39,459 bases of DNA, taken from the NCBI GenBank assembly GCA_048772705.1, contig JBLWGC010000172.1:1-39459 (forward strand), read 5' to 3'. The first letter of the stretch is position 1. Every line of letters starts with the position of its first letter. This DNA is from Leidyana gryllorum EB-2025a. Lineage: Eukaryota; Apicomplexa. The notes under the pieces are model-generated. The model was not told the origin of the DNA. It saw only the letters and a program-made list of their open reading frames with translations, and ran no database searches. This document shows positions 28,183 to 36,097 of the stretch, one piece after another. Position numbers and translations under genes: made by a program.

Positions 28183-28255
28183 GGTCTTGTAGCTCAGTCG
28201 GCAGAGCGTGTGGCTGTTAACCACAAAGTCGCAGGTTCGAAACCTGCCAGGACCG
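28183..28255 (+). tRNA. tRNA-Asn-GTT: tRNA-Asn (GTT)
   Basis: Complete, loop CTGTTAA, same framework as 7687. Last tRNA before the first tRNA-free stretch. Confidence 0.95.
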
Positions 28256-29189
28256 GTTTCAGAGGCACACTAAACACTGACTGCGCTGCTCTCCCAATGG
28301 CACTTGTGGTCTGCGACTCTTCAAAGATGTAAGTTTGTTTGTGTTATTTGCCGTGCTCCCACTCTCCAGAACGATGGCTTGTCGTCCGAACCCTTCGTCC
28401 CGGGTATTCTGAAGGACATAGTTGGAAGAAATATTTCATGCATTGCGGACGAGCCGCACACGGAAAAGACAACACGAGGACTACCTGAGTCTTCCGGGGA
28501 AAAGACTTCTTGTATCCTGTTGTTGTAGAACTCTGACCGTCGCTCCTGTGTCCGTGTCCTCTCGCCGTCCGCTGCGACTCTACGCTGGCGTCGTCCAGCC
28601 TAAGGCTGTCCAACTGAGTAGTAGCTGTAGCCGTAGCGTCGAGCCAGAACCCAATACCAGCTAGAGTCCGGACCGTAGTCGGGTCGTCGAGGCGCACGTC
28701 CTGAGGGCGAGGTAGAGTACGCCGGGAGGTGACTGTAGAGGCCAAGGGTCGTAGTCGGGACGGTAGCGTGTGGTGGCGGGCGTGTGTGTAGGTCGTAGTA
28801 GGGCACGGGCGTGGTAGTGGTAGCAGGGATTCCGTAGGTGATAGGTCGTCCCCCTTTTCAGAGGTACTCCCTATATAAGTGCCAAATATGTAGGGAAGTA
28901 TCCAGATGGATGTTCATCCCACTGGCGGAATCACATAGAGTCAGAATCCGGAACCCGATAGTGAGGCACCCGATAGTTATGGGACACACTCATAGGTTGA
29001 ACGGGGACTCAGAGTCGAGCCTGCTGATCCACTCGCCCTACGACAGCACTACCACACTAAGCTTAGCTCTTCAGCTGATCAGTTCATGTTCTTGATCAGT
29101 TCATGTCGCTTGTGCTACCTTGAATCCGGTCGTACGCCCGACTGCGGATATAACAGTTTGGATCCTGCCACGTGCAGCCGTATGTACTT
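28256..29189. other. tRNA-free island with unrecognised sequence
   Basis: About 930 bp without tRNA. 28330-28560 is ordinary complexity. 28610-28830 is unusually rich in GTAG/GTCG triplets on plus, so the minus strand has short open frames rich in Pro and Tyr (for example 28600-28806), which match no family I know. The 44-bp repeat with TATATAAG lies at 28871. GATCAGTTCATG occurs twice near 29080-29105. It may be the remains of an inserted element. Confidence 0.55.
28871..28914 (+). repeat. 44-bp inverted repeat with TATA-like motif, left
   Basis: Perfect reverse complement of 31109-31152. Begins CTATATAAG, a TATA-box match, which could be a Pol II promoter core. Weaker similarity continues inward to a shared AACCCGATAG near 28957. 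Confidence 0.85.
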
Positions 29190-29262
29190 TGGACGACCTG
29201 GGTATCGATCCCAGTACCTCTCGCATGCGAAGCGAGCGCTCTACCATTTGAGCTAGCCGCCC
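29190..29262 (-). tRNA. tRNA-Ala-CGC: tRNA-Ala (CGC)
   Basis: Complete Ala body, loop TTCGCAT, anticodon CGC, T arm CTGGGATCGATACCCAG. Confidence 0.93.
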
Positions 29263-29322
29263 AGAGGCACAACATGGAAGAGCTATTGCATTGAGTAGCT
29301 GACCGGATGACAATACAACGGT

Positions 29323-29402
29323 TGACAAGAGTGAGATTCGAACCCACGCCCTTTCGGACTGCGGCCTTAACACAGCGCCTTAGACCACTCGGCCATCTTG
29401 CC
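29323..29402 (-). tRNA. tRNA-Leu-AAG: tRNA-Leu (AAG)
   Basis: Complete 80 nt, loop TTAAGGC, A box GGCCGAGTGG, B box TTCGAATCTC. Confidence 0.92.
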
Positions 29403-29483
29403 GGAGTGCTCTTGGCTCGCCGCTTTACACGTTTTCTGTTCGTGAGTCAAAATATAAAGACTGCTGGGATTGGAGGCTGGCGT

Positions 29484-29532
29484 GTATTTCCGCTTATCAC
29501 GCGGAAGACCAGGGTCGATTCCCGGTCTCGGA
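29484..29532 (+). pseudogene. tRNA-Asp 3' part with ATC loop
   Basis: Stem TCCGC/GCGGA, loop TTATCAC (ATC), T arm one base short, 3' TCTCGGA. 5' acceptor and D arm deleted. Shares the CCGCTTAT change with 11185. Confidence 0.62.
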
Positions 29533-29588
29533 GCACACTTGGTTGCGCTTAGGATTGTTTCCTTTGGTTCTCGCTGAGAGTTGCGAGC

Positions 29589-29661
29589 TACAGCCACCGA
29601 GGATCAAACTCGGGAACTTCTGCGTGTGAAGCAGACGTCGTGACCACTAGACCATGACTGC
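29589..29661 (-). tRNA. tRNA-Val (CAC), altered T loop
   Basis: Loop TTCACAC; T loop TTTGATC in place of TTCGATC; acceptor GCAGTCA/TGGCTGT one wobble. Confidence 0.8.
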
Positions 29662-29780
29662 ACGGAGCTTGCGGACTGGGAAAAAAGGCGTGTGTCTCTG
29701 GAAACACGTAACCTGATGACCTACTTGAAGGAGCGCTAGTCCGATGGCTCTACCAACTCCTTTTTGGGAAGGACTGAATG

Positions 29781-29852
29781 GGTTGCGTGGTGTAGTGGTT
29801 AGAACTGGAGACTCTGAATCTCCCGACCTGGGTTCGATTCCCGGCGCGACCT
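29781..29852 (+). tRNA. tRNA-Gln-CTG: tRNA-Gln (CTG)
   Basis: Best Gln copy: GGTTGCG/CGCGACC, stem GGAGA/TCTCC, loop CTCTGAA, T arm intact; D loop TTAGAAC has one change. Reference for the remodelled Gln genes. Confidence 0.93.
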
Positions 29853-29915
29853 CAAAACTAGTCCTCACTACTTCGTAAAACCTCGCCACTTCTCTTGGTC
29901 TGCGGGTCCTTCGCT

Positions 29916-29988
29916 GCAGCCATGGTCTAGTGGTAACGACGTCTGCTTCACACGCAGAAGGTCCCGAGTTCGATCCTCGGTGGCTGTA
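29916..29988 (+). tRNA. tRNA-Val-CAC: tRNA-Val (CAC)
   Basis: Complete; loop TTCACAC; D loop AGTGGTAACG. Confidence 0.95.
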
Positions 29989-30044
29989 GCTCGCAACGTT
30001 CAGCGGGAACCAAAGGGGGAATCTTAAGCGAAATCAACTGTGTG

Positions 30045-30116
30045 CTCCGAGACCGGGAATCGAACCCGGGTCTTCCGCGTGACAGGCGGAAATACTAACC
30101 ACTATACTATCTCGGA
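30045..30116 (-). tRNA. tRNA-Asp-GTC: tRNA-Asp (GTC)
   Basis: Complete canonical copy. Confidence 0.95.
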
Positions 30117-30213
30117 CGCTCGCAAACTACGCCGGCCTTCAGCCTCAGACGTCTTACCAGTTTCGAGATTCTACGGACGGAAAATGTGTAGAGCGGCGAG
30201 CCACAAACACTCC

Positions 30214-30293
30214 GGCAAGATGGCCGAGTGGTCTAAGGCGCTGTGTTGAGGCCGCAGTCCGAAAGGGCATGGGTTCGAATCCCACTCTTGTCA
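30214..30293 (+). tRNA. tRNA-Leu with GAG anticodon
   Basis: Leu body with A and B boxes intact, stem CTGTG/CGCAG, loop TTGAGGC: anticodon GAG, normally avoided in eukaryotes, which read CUC/CUU with A34 (inosine). Same anticodon at 36728. Confidence 0.88.
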
Positions 30294-30353
30294 GCCGTTG
30301 TATCGGCACTCGGTCAGTTTCTGGATGCAATAGGTCTTCCGTGTAGTGCGGAT

Positions 30354-30426
30354 GGGCGGCTAGCTCAGATGGTAGAGCGCTCGCTTTGCATGCGAGAGGT
30401 ACTGGGATCGATACCCAGGTCGTCCA
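30354..30426 (+). tRNA. tRNA-Ala-TGC: tRNA-Ala (TGC)
   Basis: Complete canonical copy, loop TTTGCAT. Confidence 0.95.
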
Positions 30427-30503
30427 AACTCAGTAGGGCGGCACCTGCTGGTCGTTAAATACAGAGTTGCGAGCTCTAAGAGAGAGTCGGGTATCGCGGC
30501 TCC

Positions 30504-30576
30504 CGGTACTGCTGGGCTTCGAAACTCGGACTTTGTGGTGAACAGCTACACGCTTTGCCGACTGAGCTACAGGACC
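30504..30576 (-). tRNA. tRNA-Asn (GTT), divergent
   Basis: Loop CTGTTCA (GTT); acceptor GGTCCTG/CAGTACC with one mismatch; T stem degraded (CGAGTTTCGAAGCCC). Partner of 17002. Confidence 0.68.
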
Positions 30577-30716
30577 CATTTGCAATGTTTCAGAGGTCAG
30601 TTTGGAGACCCTCCGCTTTCTACCGCAGGATTCTGCAACCCCTTTGTTGTAGGTTCACCAGACCACGTCTTGTCAAGAGGATACGGCTCTCGCTAAAGCT
30701 GCAGCTGAGGAGGTTG

Positions 30717-30789
30717 TCCACTGTAGTGTGAGTGGCTAGGATATGCGGCTCCCACCCGTACGATCCGGGTTCAAGTCCCGGCTGTGGAA
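30717..30789 (+). tRNA. Glu-type tRNA with CCC (Gly) anticodon
   Basis: Glu framework with loop CTCCCAC: anticodon CCC, reading Gly GGG. Acceptor TCCACTG/CTGTGGA and stem TGCGG/CCGTA each have a mismatch or wobble; D loop GTGTGAGTGG. T arm perfect. Confidence 0.75.
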
Positions 30790-30849
30790 ATGCAGCTGAG
30801 TGAGCTTGTAGGTAACAGTTCCATTTTTACTCCAACGGAGATAGATCCA

Positions 30850-30922
30850 CACCGCCCGCGGGGCTCGAACCCGCGACTGCAAAATTAAGAGTCTTGCGCT
30901 CTACCGACTGAGCTAGGGCGGC
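30850..30922 (-). tRNA. tRNA-Lys-CTT: tRNA-Lys (CTT)
   Basis: Loop CTCTTAA; stem CAAGA/TTTTG has one wobble; rest canonical. Confidence 0.9.
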
Positions 30923-31738
30923 AGGAAAGCAAGGACACAAAACCCGACAGCCTGACATTTGAAGTGGCTCCGCTCTCAGAGCTGGTACCCACAGGTCGTT
31001 CGCGTGACAGGCGGGACTACTCTTTGATACTGTTGTAGTTCGTATTTGCCGATAATCAACTTCCTATCGGGTTGCCAAATTCGACTCGGTGAAATTTCCA
31101 ATCGAATTAACATCCATCTGGATACTTCCCTACATATTTGGCACTTATATAGGGGCATGTATAAGATGGTGAAAAGGCATTATTAACGAACGTAAAGCAA
31201 CTACTACTGAAGCGTAAAGGCTAATGCACCCTAGTGGTCTGAACTCTCTGTGACAGTGTAACTGTGCAGACACTCGCATGAATGATCAGAGTGTGGTATC
31301 GGGGAGAACTACCATGTGTGTCCGGCGCGAGGCTCCGCAAGAGTGCGAGCGACTGGCACATGGGTGGAGTGAGAGAGACACCAGAGTGAGAGACACACGC
31401 GAGCAAAGTTGGCTAAGTCAGATTTGGACTAGGCAAGAGGCGGCCTAAGATAACTTTTGCACTTGGTAGAACAAGTCGTAGTTCTTGTTTTGCGCCGTCG
31501 TGTGCGACATATTCGTGGTAGACTTGTCGGCAAAAATACTAACTGGGTTCTAAGTCTGACTTGTGGTCGAAAGTATGCAGAGATGAGAACTGGGCCTCGT
31601 TCCCCTCGAGTAGCGACTTGGGGTTACAACAGATACCATGTCGGAGGCGCCTGACCCCCAACCTTAGAGCCCAGCCTATCCATTCTCTAGCTTCAAACAG
31701 ACAGGGAACAATTGAAGTGGCGGGACAGAAACCGAGCT
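30923..31738. other. Second tRNA-free island
   Basis: About 815 bp. A short Asp-like scrap (CGCGTGACAGGCGG) lies near 31000, then the right half of the 44-bp inverted repeat at 31109. 31200-31700 shows no tRNA and no open frame over about 65 codons, and I recognise nothing in it. Together with 28256-29189 it brackets the genes at 29190-30922. Confidence 0.55.
31109..31152 (-). repeat. 44-bp inverted repeat with TATA-like motif, right
   Basis: Perfect reverse complement of 28871-28914; the TATATAAG-type motif faces leftwards, so the two copies face each other across the block 29190-30922. Confidence 0.85.
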
Positions 31739-31818
31739 GGTAAGATGGCTGAGGGGTCTAAGGCGCTGTATGCAAGTCGCACTCCGAGAGGACGTGGGTC
31801 CAAATCCCACTCTTTTCA
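31739..31818 (+). pseudogene. Leu-type tRNA with CAA loop and G33
   Basis: Leu-CAG framework but loop TGCAAGT (CAA, G33); stem CTGTA/CGCAC weak; A box GGCTGAGGGG and T loop GGTCCAAATCCC changed. Confidence 0.66.
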
Positions 31819-31854
31819 GGTTGCGCCTCACACGGGAAAAAGAAAGGGTCTGAT

Positions 31855-31926
31855 TGAGCCCAGAGTGATTCGAAAACCCAACCTTCTGATCTGGAGTCAG
31901 ACGCGTTGCGCCATCGGCCCAAGACC
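31855..31926 (-). tRNA. tRNA-Trp-CCA: tRNA-Trp (CCA), divergent
   Basis: The only Trp candidate. Stem TCTGA/TCAGA and loop CTCCAGA are the textbook Trp anticodon arm, with GGCGCAACGCG upstream. Acceptor GGTCTTG/TGGGCTC pairs mostly by G-T and the D arm is irregular, so it may be non-functional. Confidence 0.7.
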
Positions 31927-31974
31927 ATCCCCGCTCCAGACTCATTACTTTGTGGTGAGCGATGGACGTGTCAG

Positions 31975-32045
31975 GCATCTGTGGTCTAGTGGTAGAATGT
32001 CTCGTTGCTATCGAGACGACCCGGGTTCGATTCCCGGCAGATGCA
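31975..32045 (+). tRNA. Gly-type tRNA with GCT (Ser) anticodon
   Basis: Perfect Gly body (acceptor GCATCTG/CAGATGC, stem TCTCG/CGAGA, B box) with loop TTGCTAT: anticodon GCT, one base from GCC, reading Ser AGC. No other change was seen relative to 3281. Confidence 0.88.
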
Positions 32046-32126
32046 GAGGAGATAATCCATGGTTGGTTTTGCCACATTCCAGGGTTTCACGGGTCAGTTG
32101 GTGTCTGACCCTTCAATCACATCGCA

Positions 32127-32208
32127 CGACAACTGCTGGATTTGAACCAGCGCGGGCCAGGCCCAGTAGATTTCTAGTCTACCCCCTTGAACACTCGGGC
32201 AAGTTGCC
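32127..32208 (-). tRNA. tRNA-Ser-AGA: tRNA-Ser (AGA)
   Basis: Stem GTAGA/TCTAC, loop CTAGAAA, T loop TTCAAAT; D loop GTGTTCAAGG has one change. Confidence 0.88.
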
Positions 32209-32279
32209 ACCTGTCGAACTCGGCATTTAGCGGCCAGTGGCTTCACATACGGTTCAGCAAGCTTGACTCGGACTGCTGG

Positions 32280-32344
32280 CGCTGCCCGAACCCGCGGTCT
32301 CTCCATTGAAAGTTTTGCGCTCTACCGACAGAGCTGGCGCGGTA
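32280..32344 (-). pseudogene. Lys-like pseudogene
   Basis: CCGCGCCAGCTCTGTCGGTAGAGCGCAAAACTTTCAATGG: decayed Lys sub-family; no 3' acceptor. Sits between Ser and Ile, as at 10576. Confidence 0.57.
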
Positions 32345-32443
32345 GGGAAGTGAGGACTTTATAACACGTACCTTTCGTATTGGTCGCAGAATGTTGAGGG
32401 TTGCTCGAGTGCAGGGCGACTCTTTATCGAAGATCCACTCACT

Positions 32444-32517
32444 TGGTCACGCCCGGGCTCGAACCGGGGACGTTGAGCTTATTAGGCTCACGCTCTAGCC
32501 GACCGAGCTACGCGACC
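32444..32517 (-). tRNA. tRNA-Ile-AAT: tRNA-Ile (AAT)
   Basis: Complete; loop CTAATAA, stem TGAGC/GCTCA, T arm CCCGGTTCGAGCCCGGG. Confidence 0.93.
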
Positions 32518-32592
32518 ACTTCTGCCACGAGAGATGGCACCGAGCCGGATGCTGGATTCCCCCACTCCTCGCCGCATGGCGAAATCGACAGT

Positions 32593-32715
32593 AGCCAACT
32601 TGCCCGAGTGGGGAAGGGGGGTAGACCGGAATTTATGCGTAAGTTGGTGTCTGACCCCTCCAATCATATCGCACGACAACTGCTGGATCTGCACCAGCGC
32701 GGCCCAGGCCCAGTT
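32593..32715. pseudogene. Ser gene split by inversion
   Basis: 32593-32634 on plus is a Ser 5' half (CAACTTGCCCGAGTGG). 32674-32715 on minus is a Ser 3' half (GCTGG/AGCAGTTGTCG). The two halves face each other, as expected after an internal inversion. Confidence 0.6.
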
Positions 32716-32780
32716 GAATTCTGTGGTGGAAATGATGCTATGCCCAGCATCAAACCCTCATATGGATCGAGACAGGGAGT

Positions 32781-32852
32781 GCCTTTTTAGCTTAGGGGCA
32801 GAGCATTCGCTTAGTAAGCGATGGGTCGCCGGTTCGATTTCGGCAGAAGGCT
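32781..32852 (+). tRNA. tRNA-Thr-AGT: tRNA-Thr (AGT)
   Basis: Loop TTAGTAA present, unlike the same gene in copies 5388 and 24284. Acceptor GCCTTTT/AGAAGGC and T stem CCGG/TCGG have one mismatch or wobble each. Confidence 0.86.
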
Positions 32853-32969
32853 TTGCTCACAAGCTTAAGCTTTTCGGGCTGGTCTCTCGGTCTCGATGAC
32901 GACCTGAGGGGGTTGCAAAATTCTCAGGCCTTTTCTGCCCCCATTCGTCCGTGCAACTTTGGTGACGTG

Positions 32970-33041
32970 TCCACTATGGTCTCGGTGGCTAGTATATGCG
33001 GCGCCAACCCGCACCATCCCGGTTCGAGTCTCGGCAGCGCA
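32970..33041 (+). pseudogene. Glu-like tRNA with CCA loop
   Basis: Copy of 5574; loop CGCCAAC; D loop GTCTCGGTGGCTAG is nearer the Glu consensus. Confidence 0.6.
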
Positions 33042-33103
33042 AATGCAACTGGGTGTGCTTGTAGGCAACATACTGCATTCTTACTCCCCGGCCCACTCGT
33101 CCG

Positions 33104-33176
33104 CACCGCCCACGGGACTTCACTCTGCGACTGCAAGATTAAGAGGCTCGCGCTCCACCGACTGAGCTAGGACGAC
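33104..33176 (-). pseudogene. Lys-like (CTT), degraded T arm
   Basis: Copy of 5708; T arm GCAGAGTGAAGTCCC. Confidence 0.58.
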
Positions 33177-33248
33177 AAGGAAACTCGTTACACTCTATTT
33201 GCCTCAGGGTGGAGTCATGCAAGTCATTGGGCAGGTCGACCGGAGTCC

Positions 33249-33301
33249 TTAGTATTTTCGCGCGTCACGCGGAAGACCTGGGTTCGACTGCCGGTCTTAC
33301 A
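33249..33301 (+). pseudogene. tRNA-Asp fragment, longer copy
   Basis: TTAGTATTTTCGCGCGTCACGCGG then CTGGGTTCGACTGCCGGTCTTA: anticodon arm, T arm and most of the 3' acceptor of Asp. Confidence 0.58.
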
Positions 33302-33389
33302 GCACAGCTCGTTCCGCTTTAGACTTCGTTTGGTGCTCACTCAAAAGGTGCGGTTCGGGAGCAAACCTCGATGTCCAAGGGTTACACGA

Positions 33390-33452
33390 CAGGCGTTCGC
33401 TCACTTGGTACAGCATCTGACTGCGGCGGGTAGTCGACCGTTCCATTCCCCT
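33390..33452 (+). pseudogene. Tyr-like relic
   Basis: Copy of 5981 without the GGTGCGGCA insertion. Confidence 0.5.
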
Positions 33453-33459
33453 CCCCTTA

Positions 33460-33540
33460 TGCGAGAAGTGGGGTTCGAACCCACGCGGAATTAACCAGTG
33501 GATCTTAAGGCCACCCCCTTAACCTCTCGGGCATTCTCGC
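33460..33540 (-). tRNA. tRNA-Leu-TAA: tRNA-Leu (TAA)
   Basis: Acceptor GCGAGAA/TTCTCGC fully paired, loop CTTAAGA, as 23585. Confidence 0.87.
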
Positions 33541-33634
33541 AATGCAGCGTCGAAAAAAGTAGTCTGGGGTTTCTGCGGGTAGCCAGTGCCCTTTCAAGGC
33601 GGGAGAAAGATACTCACGACCATGTGAGTGGGGT

Positions 33635-33719
33635 CTGAAAATAGCGCCTTACCCACTAGGGCATCTTGCCACATACTGGTAGGCGCAAGTCTGCATGGGT
33701 GCGGGCCCCATTCTGCGCA
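33635..33719. pseudogene. Leu 5' half (-) / Leu-CAA 3' half (+) chimera
   Basis: Third copy of the chimera at 6251; T loop GGGTGCGGGCCCC. Confidence 0.66.
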
Positions 33720-33799
33720 ACGGTACTCATTTCAGGACGAATTAGCCATCACTTCGAGTTTACGGCTGTACGTAGCCGGTTGTATCCCCCTTCCCATTC

Positions 33800-33870
33800 G
33801 GCTGTTTGGTCTAGTGGTATGATTCTTCCTTTGGGTGGAGAATTCCTGGGTTCGATTCCCAGAACAGCCC
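33800..33870 (+). tRNA. tRNA-Pro (TGG)
   Basis: Loop TTTGGGT gives TGG, the only Pro-TGG seen. Stem CTTCC/GGAGA imperfect and the variable loop one base short. Acceptor and B box intact. Confidence 0.75.
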
Positions 33871-33924
33871 TCTTGGTCGTCGGTTGACCCGACGGGACAA
33901 GTTGCCTTCAGAACCAATACAGCC

Positions 33925-33955
33925 ACCTCGTTAGCCCACTTCGGTAGGGCAGTCT
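33925..33955 (+). pseudogene. Possible elongator-Met 5' relic
   Basis: CCTCGTTAGCCCACTTCGGTAGGGCAGTC; no anticodon. Confidence 0.33.
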
Positions 33956-33972
33956 GCACCCTACTAAAAAAG

Positions 33973-34034
33973 GACTGTTCGGGAATCGAATTGAGCACTT
34001 CCTGCGAGTGGAGGAAAATTATATCACGAGCACT
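33973..34034 (-). pseudogene. Pro-like relic
   Basis: Sister of 13324: CTCGTGATATAATTTTCC and CTCAATTCGATTCCCGAACAGTCC; the 3' acceptor is recognisable, the anticodon is not. Confidence 0.5.
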
Positions 34035-34123
34035 TCAACTCGACATGCGCAGCAGTGGCCCCCATACAGCTAGCAAGCTTGCCTCGGTCGAAACGGAACG
34101 TCTTCCGCGTGCGAGGCTATGAT

Positions 34124-34155
34124 GCGGATGGCCATATCCATTAGGCCACCGCACC
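34124..34155 (-). pseudogene. tRNA-Arg 5' half
   Basis: GGTGCGGTGGCCTAATGGATATGGC matches the Arg gene at 20348, ending before the anticodon; next to it an Asp scrap (CACGCGGAAGA). Confidence 0.6.
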
Positions 34156-34186
34156 ATAGACAAGCTTTGGTCATCTCGGGAGCTTG

Positions 34187-34259
34187 TCCACTGTAGTCTA
34201 AGTGGCTAGGATATGCCGCTTTCACCCGCACGATCCGGGTTCAAGTCCCGGCAGTGGAA
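34187..34259 (+). tRNA. tRNA-Glu-TTC: tRNA-Glu (TTC)
   Basis: Loop CTTTCAC; one stem mismatch (TGCCG/CCGCA); otherwise complete. Confidence 0.88.
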
Positions 34260-34327
34260 GTTACTCGAGCAAAGTGCTCCAGTAATCCCCGTCAATAGTA
34301 ACTGATTCGTGATCTTCGGCTTGGATT

Positions 34328-34399
34328 GCCTTCTTAGCTTAGGGGCAGAGCATTCGATTAGTAAGCGAAAGGTCGCCGGTTCGATTCCGGCAGAAGGCT
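34328..34399 (+). tRNA. tRNA-Thr-AGT: tRNA-Thr (AGT)
   Basis: Loop TTAGTAA; stem TTCGA/GCGAA has an A-G clash at 31-39; rest canonical. Confidence 0.88.
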
Positions 34400-34521
34400 T
34401 GCTCACGAGCTCAAGCTTTTCTGGCTGGTCTCTCGAGTCTCGATAACGACCTGAGAGGGCTGCAAAATTCTTCGGTAGAAGATGAAGGATCTCTCTACTA
34501 ACCTCTGAAAGATTGTCAATG

Positions 34522-34594
34522 GGTCTGGTAGCTCAGTCGGCAGAGCGTGTGGCTGTTAACCACAAAGTCGCAGGCTCGAAACCTACCAGGACCG
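34522..34594 (+). tRNA. tRNA-Asn-GTT: tRNA-Asn (GTT)
   Basis: Loop CTGTTAA; T loop CTCGAAA (first B-box T is C) and T stem with one mismatch. Confidence 0.85.
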
Positions 34595-34684
34595 GTTCTG
34601 CGGCACCGTACTCTCTAGACGGCACTTGTGCTCTTGGACCCTTCCAAGGTCGTAAAAATACCGGCAGTTGAAAACTACGAAGTT

Positions 34685-34756
34685 TGGACGACCTGGGCAT
34701 CGATCCCAGTACCCTCGCATGCTAAGCGAGCGCTCTACCATTTGAGCTAGTCGCCC
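34685..34756 (-). tRNA. tRNA-Ala (AGC), one base short
   Basis: Loop TTAGCAT; the variable side lost one base (GCGAGGGTACTGG). Confidence 0.8.
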
Positions 34757-34844
34757 ATTGTGCAGACCCCATCGCATTTTTTTGTTCTCAACATCGTATG
34801 ACCACTCTCTCGACTGTATTCAGCGGGTTTCACGACCGACAGGC

Positions 34845-34916
34845 GGCTAATTGGTCTAGTGGTATGATTCTTCCTTCGGGTGGAAGAAGGCCTGTATTCG
34901 ATTCCCAGAAGAGCCC
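34845..34916 (+). tRNA. tRNA-Pro (CGG), degraded ends
   Basis: Stem CTTCC/GGAAG, loop TTCGGGT; acceptor GGCTAAT/AAGAGCC and T stem CTGTATTCGATTCCC mismatched. Lies at the inner limit of palindrome A. Confidence 0.7.
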
Positions 34917-35017
34917 GTCTGATAGTTGTTGACGCAACACGGCACTCGACCCATCCCGGACAGCTAAGACAGGATCTGAGTTGTTGACTCAACAGGCTGC
35001 AACCCGGCCATCCGCCC

Positions 35018-35090
35018 AGACGCTACTGGGACTCGAACCCAGAATCCCCGGTTCCGTAAACCGATGCCATATCTATTAGGCCATAGCGCC
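35018..35090 (-). tRNA. tRNA-Arg-ACG: tRNA-Arg (ACG)
   Basis: Mirror of 4459; loop TTACGGA (T32 instead of C32), anticodon ACG unchanged. Confidence 0.87.
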
Positions 35091-35203
35091 GACTAACGGA
35101 GCCGTCAAATGGGAGTGTGTAGCGATCAAGACAGGACATGGGCAGCTACGCCCGATGGTGGGTGTGGACAGACTTCACCCACATCTCCCATTCGGGGACA
35201 TAC

Positions 35204-35276
35204 TATCCAAGCCAGGATTCGGGCCTGGGTATGCACGGCCACAACTTGCTGTTGTAAGCAACTAGACGACCCGGAC
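35204..35276 (-). tRNA. tRNA-His-GTG: tRNA-His (GTG), divergent
   Basis: Mirror of 4273; same wobble-rich acceptor and CCCGAAT T loop. Confidence 0.63.
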
Positions 35277-35352
35277 AATCTTCCAGTGAGGCTGGTGGGT
35301 ACCAAAGCCACTTAAGATGTCGGGCTATCGGGTTTTGTGTCCTTGCATTCCT

Positions 35353-35425
35353 GCCGCCCTAGATCAGTCGGTAGAGCGCAAGACTCTTAATCTTGCAGTT
35401 GAGGGGGCGAGCCCCGCGGGCGGTG
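35353..35425 (+). tRNA. tRNA-Lys (CTT) with broken T arm
   Basis: Mirror of 4124; T arm TTGAGGGGGCGAGCCCC. Confidence 0.65.
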
Positions 35426-35485
35426 TCCATCTATTTCCCTGGGAGTAAGAATGGAACTGTTGCCTACAAGCACACTCAGCTGGAG

Positions 35486-35558
35486 TTCCACTGCCGGGAC
35501 TTGAACCCGGACCGTGCGGGTGAGAGCCGCATATCCTAGCCACTTAGACTACAGTGGA
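35486..35558 (-). tRNA. tRNA-Glu-CTC: tRNA-Glu (CTC)
   Basis: Mirror of 3991 with a G for A in the variable loop; otherwise complete. Confidence 0.92.
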
Positions 35559-35642
35559 CGAGTCACAACAGTTGCACTGACGAATGATTCGCCAGAGAAC
35601 TGTGAGTCGGTCTCAGATTGGAAGTTCACCTAGGTTTGGCGG

Positions 35643-35711
35643 GTCGGCGGCAATCTCAAGTGGTAGAGCGGTGACTTTGCACGCGAGAGGTCAGTTTAGA
35701 CATCTATCAAT
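35643..35711 (+). pseudogene. Ala-like (TGC) relic
   Basis: Mirror of 3838. Confidence 0.58.
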
Positions 35712-35775
35712 GCCGCAGGGCAGGCTGAACATGGGGGTATTTGGTCACTTCCGCGACATGTCGAATTCGACAGGT

Positions 35776-35857
35776 GGCAACTTGCCCGAGTGGTTAAGGG
35801 GTTAGTCTAGAAGTCTATTGGGCCTGGCCCGCGCTGGTTCGAATCCAGCAGTTGTCG
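35776..35857 (+). tRNA. tRNA-Ser (AGA), weakened stem
   Basis: Mirror of 3692; loop CTAGAAG. Confidence 0.68.
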
Positions 35858-35997
35858 TGTTATGTGACGGGCATCAACTCCATCGGTCGTGGCTGTGCTG
35901 TATCATTCCGCTGTGCAGACCCCATAGCATTTAGTGGTTCTTGACATATTATGACCAGTCTCTCGACTGTACCAGCCATTTGCACCACCGACCGATG

Positions 35998-36064
35998 GGC
36001 TGTTTGGTCTAGTGCTATGACCCCTCCTCAGGGTGGAGTCCTGGTTCGATTCCCAGCACAGCCC
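35998..36064 (+). pseudogene. tRNA-Pro (AGG) deletion copy
   Basis: Mirror of 3485; 67 nt. Confidence 0.64.
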
Positions 36065-36097
36065 TCTTGGTCGTCGGTTCACCCGATGGGACAAGTT

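Larger units (their letters stand above)
32783..33870. repeat. Third (direct) copy of the 5390-6483 segment
   Basis: Same order and strand as 5390-6483. It retains the full Thr loop, a longer Asp relic and a longer Pro gene, so it is closer to the ancestral unit in those places. Confidence 0.92.

Noticed and set aside
28871-31152. Complete LTR retrotransposon between the 44-bp repeats
   Set aside because: The repeats are inverted, not direct, the interval holds ordinary tRNA genes, and I see no recognisable retroelement domain.
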